Assembly (NCBI GenBank): GCA_022702705.1
Contig: CM040421.1
Span: 7,756,090 to 7,820,089 of the forward strand
DNA length: 64,000 nt
Reading direction: 5' to 3'
Source of the DNA: Papilionanthe hookeriana x Papilionanthe teres
Taxonomy: Eukaryota; Streptophyta; Magnoliopsida; Asparagales; Orchidaceae
Shown piece after piece: positions 22,220-32,898 of the stretch (positions within the stretch are counted from its first letter, which is position 1; every line of letters starts with the position of its first letter). The notes beneath the pieces are model-generated. The model searched no databases and was not told the DNA's origin. It worked only from the letters and a program-made list of their open reading frames with translations. The position numbers and the translations under genes are program-made.

Positions 22220-24569
22220 AAAAAAGAAGTTAAGTTGAATTTTATGATTATGATTCTTATCAAAATATTGAATTATCATTTAAACATCAAATAGGGATAT
22301 TGAATTGATGAATTATCAACTTCCAAAGTCAAACCCCTAACCTTAAGAATCTTTTAATTTAATGTTCTTCCAAATTAGTGTAATTAAAGAAATTACAAGT
22401 ATATCCTTTAATATAACAAGAGTGAGATCGGTTTCTACCACTTATCCCTTCATTTAACATGTTTATTAAGATCATCCATTACCCATTTTCCACTTTGATT
22501 AAGCCTAAAAATTGATTCTAGCTAAATTCGTCAAGATTCTAACATTTGCCCCTAAGGCCTTAATACTTCGTAATTAATCAAATTTAATGCAAATGACTTT
22601 GGAATTTTTAAAGTACCCTACACTTGGGTCAATTAAAACATAAGAGAAGAAAATTTGATTTTTCTAGTTTTAATTTAATTTTTATAATTATTTTCATGCA
22701 AAATAGGATTTTCAAAGATAATTCAACAACTTAGTTAAAACAAATTATTTATCCTTGAGAAAACTGTTGGAGGTTCACCTAGACCAGTGGACTACTTGGA
22801 CCAAATTTCATGAATTTTAATTTAATTATTATAATTACTCTATGTTTTGGAGTATTAATTAAATATAAAATATAATTCAAGTTAAAAATTAAATTAAATA
22901 TTTTTCTTAAATCACTCTAAATTCAGGGAACCCAAAGCAAATTTTACATTTTTGTGATTTATATTTTAATTATTAGAATTATTTTAATGAGAAATTATGA
23001 AAATTCCATTTTTAAGCTTAAAGAAATGTTTTTGACCCTTTAAAATTTAATATATTTTCTTAGAAAATGAAGGAATTTGGTCCAATTGCTCATAAGTGAT
23101 TAGAAGATAATTTAGAACATTTCCACAAATTTTATTATTTTTATGATTTTTATGAATTTTTAATTATTTAATTCTTTAAAGTAGCCTTAAAAATGAAAAT
23201 TTTATTTTAATTCCAATTTCATTTTCTTTAGGTGACTCTGATCACAATAAACTCCCAAAACCAATTTCATATTTTTCCAACTTGTATTTTAATTATTAGA
23301 ATTATTTTAATGCCAAAAATTTCATTTAACTTAGAAAATCAAGTTTAGTGGATTAATTAACTCGAACTAAAAATTTTTTTGTGGAGTTCCTCTAACCTTA
23401 AATTATAGTAGAGAGTGATTTTTATGTTATTTACATATATGTTTTGTACAAATAATTTTCTTTTATTTTTTGGGTTTAATTGTCATTAGGGTTATATTTA
23501 ATGAGTTAAGCTAAGTTATAATTTTCCTATGGTCCTCTGGTCACAATGAACCTACCAAAATTTACATTGCTTTTTTCTGATTAATATTTTAATTATTATA
23601 ATTTTTATACAAAAATAGAGGTGATTGTCTTGAATATTAGGGATCTCCAAATAGAGACCCTCCCTAACATTGGAAAAATCTGGGAAGATCCCTCATGATA
23701 AAGGAAACAAAAACCCTAAGTTTCATGTCATGGTGAAATACACATGCAAATGAGGAATTGAAATAAGAAATACATCATTTAATTAATTAAAAATAAAAAA
23801 CATATCAAATAAACTTGAAATCAATTCCACATTTTTTTCCTCTGTTCACTGAGAAAGGGGGTATTTTTGTTTTATTTTTGTGATTTTTCTACACCAAGTT
23901 ATGAATTTTTAAAGGTTAACAGATTTAGTTAAATAAAAAATTTCATAATTTCCCACTTAAGTGACTCAGCTCCACGCAATCCTACGGTGCCTTAAAGCCA
24001 CACGTGCTCCTTCTGATTGGGCGCCTCGTTCTGACTAAGCGCCACATGGCCCATGCTTTATGTATTATATCTCTGTCTAATACCATCTGATCAATCCGTT
24101 CAATACACACTCCGTCCAACGGCTCCTGGTTATCATCTTCGATTGGTACTTCCCGCATACCATCCACACTCTAGACCTAATATCTCGCTTGATCCTCATC
24201 CAAATCACATTAAGTTTGTTTCTATGGACTATCTGACTTAGAAGAACCTATCTACATGGCTAACCTAGCCTGACATCAACCCAACATATATGGAGAATCA
24301 AAATAATCTCAGGAGGATGAGGAACGTCAATACCTTTGTTTGAGAGGAGAGGCCTCAATCACATGGTTGTGGTAGCTTCGTTTGGACCCAACGAGCCTCC
24401 AGATGAAGCCTCTTGCTGTGGTGAAATGTATAGACCTGAATTCGACCAAGGCTGATTTCAGGTGTTGATCAAAGTATGGGGTAGATTCTCTATGTGATGT
24501 GCCTTTAATGGGGGAACTACTTCTTTCGGTGCGGGGATGGTTTGGGTGCAATTAATTTAGATTTGGTGC

Positions 24570-26270
24570 ATTGTGGAGCTGTGGTGGGGAGTGTCCTGGT
24601 TTTAGCTGAGAAAACAGTGGCTCTAGGCAGTGGGAAGTAAGGCTGGAGGATGGTGGTCTCGCACTCAGGAGGTATTGAGGAAGCTCTGGAATCAATTTGG
24701 TAGAATTTCCTTAAGAAATTTTTAGCACTCCCATTTTGCGATGAAGAATGGCTTTTATAGACATGGTCATTGGGCTGAGCTTAAGGGTACAATTCAGATG
24801 CATTAGGTCACTTAGGTGGAGTGCAAATCAGCTCCAGTGAGTAGCCAGAGCTTGACACATCAGGTGGATTTAATTAGGTGAGAAATCAAGTGGTGTGGCT
24901 CTCAATTTTGGCTCCTCCAGTGACTAGGCCGGCCAACAATAAGAGGGGGTGGCCAGAGGTCAGGTGGCTCAGTGAAGAGTCACTCAAGGCTTTAAGTTGG
25001 ATGGGGGATGGATTTGGGCTAGGATCCATTTGGTTTAACCATAAATGGGATGAAATCGCTTAATATAGGGGACCCTTAGTCCATGGATCATGTAGGTTGG
25101 GCGAAGTGGACATAGGGTGGTTCCTAGGGTCAATTTGGTGGCTGTAGAAGGTTTGGTTTGATCAATTTGGCTAGGTTTGGTCAAATTGGCTCATGGGTTC
25201 AAGTTTTGCTAGGTTGGGTTGAAGCTTGTGTTAAGTCCAATTGAGTGCTCAAAATGATGTATATGCTTGTCACAAAGAGTTTAGAATAGGATTGTAGTGA
25301 TTTTGAATTGATTTGGGAGGTGGATTTGGTTAGATTTGGGTATTTGATCAAAATGGGCATGTTGGATTAGCCTTGGGTTTAGGTTAGGCTATAGTGGGGC
25401 TATTTCTCAATTGATTGGTCAAAATGGTGTAGGGGGATGTCATGAAGAGTTCTCAACATTAATTGGGTGGAGATTTTGGGATTGGAACATTCAATTTGGT
25501 GGATTTGGGACATGTGGCACATTTGGGTCAAAGTTGGGAATTTTGGCTTGGGTTGGGTTTGGGTGAGGCTTGAGGGCAAAATTAGGGAAATTGGCTGGTC
25601 AATTTGGTTTACGAGAACATCATAAAGGGTTTATATTTCAATTTTTGGGAATTGATTAGCTCATTGGGTTTAATTTAGGGGAATTGGGTTATATGGCCAA
25701 ACATGGGGCTTTTTTATTTAGGTTGAAATTGGACTTGCAATTGAGTGAAATTGAGCTTGGATTTGTTTTAGATTCGTATTAGGGTTGTTGAATTAGAGTT
25801 TGGTATTGAAATTGGCCAAGATTGAGGCCAATTACGTGGACATTTGGGGTGGTTTGGGCATTTTGGGTTTAAAAGGGAAATTTGGGGCTTTTGATCAAAT
25901 TGGCTAATTTGGTCAAATTGGGTCAATGTGATGGTTCAAAATTAAATTTGGGAACATTTGGAGGTTTTTGTGAATTTTTTGGAATTTTTTGAATTTTTGG
26001 AATTTTTGGGCTAGGAGGGGCATTTTGGGTATTTTGGTAAATTTGAGGTGTTTTAGGTATTTTATGTGGTGAGGAATATTTTGGGATGAATTTTGAAGGA
26101 TTTTGGTTATTTTATTAATTTTGGGAATTTTGGGTAAAATTAGGGTTTTAAGGGTAATTTGATCATTTGGTGGAGCTTAGAGGTAAAGGGGTCAAAAGTT
26201 TGATTTTTCGGTAAAATTGGGGTTGAGTGAGATTGATGACCCATTTGAATCATGGACCAAGGGAATTTCT
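24570..26270. repeat. TTGGG/TTTTGG-rich degenerate tract in repeat E
   Basis: Long run of short G/T-rich units (ATTGGGT, TTTGGTCAA, GAATTTTTGG) on the plus strand. Also seen at 1-640 but absent from the copy at 57650-62744, where the corresponding interval is about 1.7 kb shorter. Small frames inside it are composition-driven. Confidence 0.7.
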
Positions 26271-26689
26271 CATTTGGATCCTCCATGAGCTGGTACTAGC
26301 CAAACCCTAGCAAGGGGCTAAGGGTAGGGGAAACCACCCATATGAGTTTCCAAAAGAGTAGGGGATCAAGTGTGGGGAAATATGGTATGTCTGGTTGTGA
26401 GGTAATGTGTGAAAGTGTAATGTGCAAGTGTGTGTGTGAGCCTCACCTAGACCACCCAGGGTTAGTCTTAAGGCTTAACCAACTTACAGGGAACTCCTTT
26501 TTGAGCTTTCTTATGCTTAGTCTCATCCTCCAAAGCAGTTAGAGGTTAGATTTTAAACATTTGAAAACTCCAAGTGAAGTAAAGAAGTGTTTAGAATTTC
26601 TTTGGGGTAAGGATCCCATCACTAGTCCTCTAAGATAGTCACTAAGAAAGTCCTATAGCTAGATCCTAGGTTATTCTAAAGAAAGACTA

Positions 26690-26714
26690 GACCTCACAAA
26701 AAGTGAGGTCAACA
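26690..26714. repeat. Terminal hairpin of repeat E
   Basis: GACCTCAC - AAAAA - GTGAGGTC followed by AACA. The copy at the window start has GACCTCAT/ATGAGGTC with a compensating change, so the pairing, not just the sequence, is kept. Confidence 0.75.
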
Positions 26715-26734
26715 CCAATGTTTTGATTATCTTT

Positions 26735-27230
26735 TATCAGGATTCTATGCATAAAAATAAAGGGACTACTTCCCTTAATCTCCGCTAAAGTTTACCTAAA
26801 AGCTTTCTTATAATTTCTTAGAATTTTCATTAATTTTTCCTCTTGTAACTAAGTTCAATCTGAGGGTAAGATAACTGGTAATGTAGATGACTACCTTAAG
26901 TAAGCATATTTTAAGTGCGTATGAAGCTCCTTCATCTCAGGTTTAGAGGGTTCCTCAACAGAAGGAATAAGAGGTTTATTATTTTCAGTCGTATCTAGAA
27001 TTTTAAACCTCTCTTGAATAACTTTTGAACCTTCAGTAATCAATAGGTTTGACTCATCCTAAAAATCCTCGTCTTTCACTTTATCTAACTCTGGCTCTAT
27101 TGATTCAACTTCATAACTTTCTTGGAAATGACTACTACACAAATAATAAAATAAGTCCATACAAAAACATGTATCTCTGTTTCCTTTAGAAGTATATTGC
27201 ATAGATTATAAGACAATCAATGTGTCTTCT
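26735..27230 (-). pseudogene. Athila B reverse transcriptase, N-terminal part
   Basis: Downstream of repeat E, 'aggattctatgcata' at 26749-26763 corresponds to 50953-50967 in element A (encoding MHRILL). The following sequence encodes the pre-RT spacer. It restores collinearity with the RT piece ending at 20203, showing that E interrupted one gene. Confidence 0.7.
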
Positions 27231-27233
27231 TAA

Positions 27234-27640
27234 TCATTTACTCTCAGTTAATTCACCTTTTTTCACATCTATCATAGCTCGTCCAGTAGCTAGGAAAGGT
27301 CTACCTAAAATGATTGGAATATCTTTATCTTCCTCCATATCTAGCACATTATAATCAACAGAGAATATAAATTTATCTACTTTAACTAAAACATCTTCTA
27401 TAAATCTTTTTGGATAAGTGATTGACAGTTCAGCTAACTGAAGGATTACAGTAGTAGGAGACACTTCTCCTGGCATCAAAGATCACATAAAGCTTTTATA
27501 ATAAATCCTTCTCCTATTGCGCTGGGAATAGTAAAGATCTCAGGATCTTAATCTTTTGAGGAAGCTTTTTCTGAGTTATAGCACTGCACGTTTCACTGAG
27601 TGCAACTGTCTCATGATCTCTAAACTTCATCTTCTTGCTA
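27234..27640 (-). pseudogene. Athila B protease remnant
   Basis: The frame 27234-27479 encodes SPTTVILQLAELSITYPK, GFIEDVLVKVDKFIF-like and DMEEDKDIPIILGRPFLATGRAMIDV, the C-terminal half of the Athila aspartic protease. Just upstream the frame reads ALCDL then a stop and MPGEVSPTTV; about 15 residues present in A (TSINLMPLSIFKRLG) are missing. The active-site loop is therefore deleted. Confidence 0.8.
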
Positions 27641-28329
27641 AAAATGTCCTTCATGAACTTTACATAGCTGGCCTTTGGCTCCATAGCTTAAAAAAATAGA
27701 ATGTTAACAGTTAAATTTTTAAATACTTTTAAAAATTTTGAAAATTGTTAGTCCAGCTCTGCTATCAAAGTCTCCCAGAAAATGGAGGTGACGATTTTTC
27801 TAATCTTAGTTGGAGAGACTAATTTTTCTAATTCCTTGGAAACATTTTTCTTAAGTTTTTAAATTTCCACAGTCTCCTTTTCAACCTCAATCTCTTTCCA
27901 AACTACATCCTCCAACTCTCTTCCAGTTCATAATTGAACAACTTTAACATGCTCACTATTCTTCTCTTTAGGGTTTATTTAAAGTTGCAAGGAATAGTTC
28001 CTTGGGGTCTATTGCTATGTGAGTTAGAAATTTTCCCTAACTGATTATTTATATCTCTTATTGCTGCACCGTGACTTTTCTGTTGATTCCTCATTTGCAA
28101 TACAACCTCCTCCAAATATAACTTCTTCTTCTTAAATTATAGATTATTGTTAAACCCTGGAGAATAAGAAGGTCTATAGTTAATATTATCCTGTTTATTC
28201 CAATTTCTTAAAGGATTTGCCTGATTACTACCCCATTGTTGGTTTACCGCACAAAAATTATTATTCTAGTTAAAATTAGGATGGTTCTTCCAACATGGGG
28301 CTGTACAATTTGGAATAAGGGTTCTTAGG

Positions 28330-29110
28330 CTTGTAGTTAATTCCATTTAAGGTCTCAAATATTAAATTGCTAGAATCAATGATTTTTTCAAAAGACTTTT
28401 CTTTAATTTATGGAGGTACTTGAGGTTGGTTCATTCCAAATTGATCCAGCTTCCTTGATATAGCTGCTATCTAAGAAGTAAGAATTGGCAGCATATCAGT
28501 GTCATACATACTAACTACTTTCCGAGGATTTACCCTTCGAGAAGGCCATTGGAAATTGATTGTAGCCATTTCTTTAATCAAAGAGTAAGCCCCATCAAAT
28601 TGCTTTTCCATGAGTGAACCAACATCAAAAACATCGATAATAGATCTAGGGGATCCTAATAAACCATTATAAAAATTTTGAATAATTAACCAATCGGGCA
28701 GAGCATGATTTGGCCACTTCCTAAGAAGTTTCTTAAATCTCTCCCACACTTTATATATCGACTCACCTTCATATCTAGAAACCAAAGTAATATCATTCCT
28801 AAGTTCACCAATTCCTAAAGGTGGGAATACTTAGCTAGGAGTTTTTTAGCTAAGTTCTAATTGATCTAGATGCTAATGAGTTTAATCACATTTCAGCCTT
28901 ATCCCTCTTGGAAAAGAGAAAATCCTAAGTTTAGCAGCGTAATTTGGCACGTCGTTATAACAAATTGTAACACAAAAGGTCTAGAAAACTTGCTAAGTGT
29001 AAGTTTGGATCCTCAGATGGAGATCCCCCAAGCTAATTATGTTTCACCATTTGGATAATAGCAGGTTTCAGATCAAATGTGTTAGCTTTTACGATAAGTG
29101 TTTGAATACT
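28330..29110 (-). pseudogene. Athila B gag remnant
   Basis: The block 28471-28785 encodes YEGESIYKVWERFKKLLRK, PNHALPDWLIIQNFYNGL and SLMEKQFDGAYSLIKEMA, the retrotransposon gag core of Athila. Upstream (28800-29060) broken frames carry KPAIIQM and LHLA-like segments; downstream (28380-28470) lies a KLDQFGMN segment, also present in A. Several stops and frameshifts. Confidence 0.82.
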
Positions 29111-29375
29111 TAAGTGAATTTCATCTAACATAGGATTAATGTAATCCCTTGATGGTCTATGTGCATTATGATGTTCATTAATTGTTATTTGTTATCTAAA
29201 TTGTTTTATTGAATATTTGTCATTTTTTCTATAAGTTCATGAAGTCTTTTATTTATTCTAATTTTTCTAATAGTTCTCTCTAGTTCTGAATTGTAGGGTA
29301 CGAGCCCTGTAGGTCCTACACTACGCATACACAATTAATGGTTCAACTAATAAGCTAGCACAAACACACTAAATA

Positions 29376-29379
<4 letters not shown>

Positions 29380-29427
<48 letters not shown>
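29380..29427. repeat. (TA)n microsatellite
   Basis: About 48 bp of TA repeat in the 5' leader of Athila B. The minus-strand frame across it (29369-29638, ending in a YIYIYI run) is an artefact. Confidence 0.95.
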
Positions 29428-29429
<2 letters not shown>

Positions 29430-29537
29430 TTTTTCCTTTTCAAACAAACAAACAATACAATTAAAATACAATACAATTTTCCGGATCTAAGACCTATAAG
29501 TTCAACTAAAATTTGCCTAAAGTTCTTTTCCGTTGTT

Positions 29538-29554
29538 CCCCGATAATGGCGCCA
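29538..29554 (-). other. Primer binding site of Athila B (tRNA-Asp type)
   Basis: On the plus strand CCCCGATAATGGCGCCA, close to the 3' end of plant tRNA-Asp (CCCCGGCAACGGCGCCA, from general knowledge), with three mismatches. Seven bases separate it from the LTR boundary at 29562. Confidence 0.75.
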
Positions 29555-29561
29555 GAAAACT

Positions 29562-31031
29562 TGATCCACACCATCTATTATCACAATAATGTAAGTCCCT
29601 GAAAAACAAAATAAAAAACTTGATTTACTCCTTATCACTTGATTGAATTCTTAAAGATAGGTGCTCATGCACATTGGGTTTCTCACGTAAGTATACATAT
29701 CATTTTAATAATTTAGGGCTCTAATGAGTCCGGACTGTCTATCCAACAAGGAACGAGGTAATTAATCCTTTAAGAAAAGTTCTATTCTACTGCTTTTAGG
29801 TCTTAGTATAGAATTGTGATTAAGTGAAAGTTATACCAAATACTCATAAACTACTTCAATTAACTATAATATTAAAACCTACCAATCTTAATTGAACGAT
29901 GATTATCAAAATATAAAAGTGACCTCTCCCTTATGATGATGCAAGTGATTGTGTACGAATAGATACTTCAAATTGCAAATGTGACTAGTGACAAATAAGT
30001 GCAATTCTCTATTTTATCCTCTCTCGAGTGCATAAAGTACTTTGGTTAAACATGTTTTAATTCCTTAAACCAAAGTTTGAATCCATCAAAGCCTATTTCT
30101 CTATTTATTTTCATCACTCTATGAACCACTTTTCCTTAACCCACTAGTTAGATGTCAATACGCTAATCATTCCTTCAACTCTCTTATGAGTTATAATGGA
30201 TCACAAAAAGTTTTAATAGTTCATATGGCCAGTATAAAAGGTAGATTAAGTTTTGAAGAATATTCATCACATTAATGTTTAAAGATCAACCATATAAGAA
30301 TCCAAACATTCTACACCTTCAACTTATTCATCATAAGAGATAGGTAAGAAAGATCTACCCATAAAGCAAGAAGAGAACACCACAAGTCATCATCTTATAA
30401 CAAAGCAAATCCATTAGAATTGTGCTGGCAAATAATAGAAGATAATAAAAAACATAATATGTAGCTTTTTCCCTGAGAAAAGAGAAGAAAATTCCACCTC
30501 AACTGGTTTTCAAGTGCTCCTTCAAATCCTAAGTACATCCCCTTACAGATTTCTATCTGATTCCTTTTCAATCTCTATAAAAAAGTGGAAAATACAAACC
30601 CTAGCATTAAAATACATCTCCTTTACCTTCTTGAACTTCCAAAGATTTCAAAATAATTAGGAGCCTACCCTAAAACTGTTTAAATCAACTCTATAACTCC
30701 CCAAGTCGTGTTGAAGTATCCGGAGAATACTAAGCGCCAGCCTATCAGTATTCTTGGGTGGGTTTTGGAACTTAGGCGTTAGAAGGATAGTACCAATGTG
30801 CATGGGTGGAGTGCCTTGGCGCCCAATGGCTGGTGCCCAGGCGCTAGTCTGCTGGTCTCTAATATGCTATGTTTGGACTCCGCTTTTACCCATTTCAGCT
30901 CAGCTTCACTCCTTGTGTCCTACCTGTTATACCTACAAGAAAAATACAAATATACCTTTCTTTAAAGTGTAATTTCATCCATAAACCAATGCGAAAGGTA
31001 AAAGAATTTAAGCATGCTTTAGGACGCATCA
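29562..31031 (-). mobile_element. 5' LTR of Athila B
   Basis: It starts TGATCCACACC and ends CGCATCA on the plus strand (1470 bp). It matches the left LTR once the solo LTR is removed. The plus-strand frames 30754-30972 and 30869-31057 are not genes. Confidence 0.85.
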
Positions 31032-31036
31032 CTGCC
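31032..31036. repeat. Target-site duplication of Athila B, right (CTGCC)
   Basis: Partner of CTACC at 10581-10585, one mismatch. Confidence 0.6.
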
Positions 31037-31479
31037 CTACTTTATCCTTTAGTTTAGGAAGTCCAAAAACCTTAAACTATTAAAATAAAACTCATTCTTG
31101 ATCTCATCATTCACTAAATATGATGAATTGATACTTGTTAACAAATATATCATTCATCACTAAAATTCAATCCATTGGGTAATTGTTCTCTCTCAAGAAT
31201 GCTCAGATTTTACTTTAACATCTGATGATTTCTCTGAAGCTTTTCCTTCCACTCTCGAGCCACCTCAAGCTTTCGTTAAATGACTTGCACTATTTTATTC
31301 CTTAAGCTATATTGCAACATTGCCAAGTAAATCTATTATAAATATATTTCAGATTAATGTACACGGCAAAAATAAGAAAGAATACTTAACTTTTAAAGCT
31401 CAAGCATCTGCATTTTTTCCTCCTCTATTTTTCGCCAGGATTTATTTAGGATTTTGTCTTCCTTTTATTTTTCTTCTCA
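31037..31479 (+). mobile_element. Copia 3' LTR, second part
   Basis: Continuation of the copia LTR broken at 10585. It matches 6600-7025 from about 31180 onward and ends CTCA at 31479, at the position where the 5' LTR meets its PBS. Confidence 0.65.
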
Positions 31480-31975
31480 TACTACTCTAACTATGCATGG
31501 AATAGTGTATTTCATTTGTAGCTACTTTGATGCAGTTTAAATTTAGTTTACGCTTTAGATATATAAATAATTAGGTTGATTAGTATGCATATAAATCTTC
31601 CTATAAAAATGAATAAATGGAACGTGAGAAGTAAACATGCTTTTATCCTATAAAAATGAATAAATGGAGCGGTTTAGATATAGTTTGGTTTAATAAAATA
31701 AAAAAATTGAGTAGCATTTTAATCCAAGATCAATATTAATATATTTTATTACTCACTACACAAGAAAAAAAAAATATTGGAACAAAATAATGATATCTTA
31801 TCTAAAATTAATACTTAAAAGATATAATCCTATGATGTTTTATAAAATAATCCACCTGGAAATTAAAGAGAGTAATTACAATATGAGTTGTAAATTTTAG
31901 AATATACAGCATTACTCATCCTACTAGTAACTCACACCAACAAATCACCCCACTTTTTCTCTATCAATTAACTAT
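31480..31975. other. Intergenic region downstream of the UGT gene
   Basis: Contains a direct repeat of 'cctataaaaatgaataaatgg' (about 31601 and 31648), and CACTACACAAGAAAA at about 31755, which resembles a CACTA transposon terminus. No ORF. No perfect AATAAA polyadenylation hexamer was seen within 120 bp after the UGT stop. Confidence 0.5.
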
Positions 31976-32898
31976 TCAAACCATTTTTTGAACCTTCTTA
32001 ACTTGAGTTTCTCTTATAAACTCTAAAAATTTGTTGAGATTTTTAAAAGATGACCCTCCTTCAATAACACTGCTACTAGCTAACTGTTGCAAAGTTTGGG
32101 AATTTATGATAATATTTGTGTTTGTCAGCAACTCCTCCACTTTTGATCCAACTTCCTCTTTTGAAATAAGTCCATTCTCATCATGAGTCAAGCTCAAACC
32201 TATCTTCCAAACATCTGTTATGTATCTTTGGTTGAACAATTGATCACAAAAATATGGAAAACAAAGAAAGGGCACTCCATTTCTCAATCCTTCTATGGTT
32301 GAGTTCCAACCACAATGTGATACAAAACAAGCAATTGCAGGATGCTTCAAAACCTTATGCTGAGGAGACCAACAAACCATTCTTCCTCGATCTGCAACTC
32401 TTTCTTCAAACCCAAATGGATAAGTGCAATTAACAGATTTATTAGTAAGGTCTGGCCTTACCACCCATAAGAATGGCCTACCAGTGAGCTCGAGACCAAG
32501 TGCTAACTCTTGAAATTGTTTGTTATTAAAGATAGTGATGCTGCCAAAAGCCACATAAATAACAGAATTTGTTTGTTGTTTGTCAAGCCAAGCAATGCAT
32601 TGCTTATCCTCAGGCCAAAACTTACATAAATTAAGATCTCCTCTTGATTCAAATTCCGAATGAAGTGGCCCTACAGGTAAAATGTGTGGTATTTTGCAGA
32701 AGATAGGCTTTTCAAGCTCCTCAAAGCTATTGCAGATCATCATTTCAGCATTAGAAGTTGCTTGGTTAAAGGTAACCAAGTAGTTGAAGATTATTTTTTT
32801 TGTATATGCATCGTTAAAACAATGCCAGGGGAGGTTGTATGAGTCCAAGGGAGTCATTCCTGGGTTTAATTGGATAACTTCCTTCTTCATTAGTGCCC
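31976..32898 (-). CDS. UGT exon 2 (C-terminal domain with PSPG box)
   Basis: Begins with GGGCACTAATG after acceptor TTTAG (32899-32900). The join with exon 1 codes IDENG-A-L-M-KKEV. It contains the UDP-sugar binding PSPG box and ends TGA at 31976. The in-frame ATG at 32890 is internal, not the start. Confidence 0.9.

Larger units (their letters stand above)
20205..26714 (-). mobile_element. Large repeat family E, full-length copy (about 6.5 kb), inside RT of B
   Basis: Collinear with about 57650-62744 over most of its length, for example 'gataatcaagc' near 20310/57780, 'aagcccctatagttaattacatcttag' split between 20525-20551, and the 'tggaagataggaggatttatgtcat' region near 20870/58340. The right end matches 1-1147. 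It ends with a hairpin (GACCTCAC, five A, GTGAGGTC at 26690-26710) then AACA, so on the minus strand it starts TGTTGACC like an LTR. No coding domain in 6.5 kb. I infer a solo LTR of a long-LTR gypsy (Tat/Ogre-like) element. A clean target duplication was not found. Confidence 0.6.
10586..31031 (-). mobile_element. Ty3/gypsy Athila-type retrotransposon B (nested)
   Basis: The element reads on the minus strand: 5' LTR 29562-31031, PBS, gag, protease, RT, RNase H, integrase, third ORF, PPT, 3' LTR 10586-13934. The LTRs match each other along their length (for example 'ctactgcttttaggtc' near 12660 and 29790). The span is 20.4 kb, of which about 1.85 kb (solo LTR plus TSD) and about 6.5 kb (repeat E) are later insertions, leaving roughly 12 kb of original element, a normal Athila size. 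It sits in the 3' LTR of the copia element. All coding domains are broken. Confidence 0.88.

Noticed and set aside
24327..24551. Minus-strand 74-codon frame in a less AT-rich part of repeat E
   Set aside because: Not conserved in the other E copy at the equivalent place and no motif is recognisable.
29369..29638. Minus-strand 89-codon frame ending in Tyr-Ile repeats
   Set aside because: Crosses the (TA)n tract, the PBS and the LTR boundary of Athila B; not a gene.
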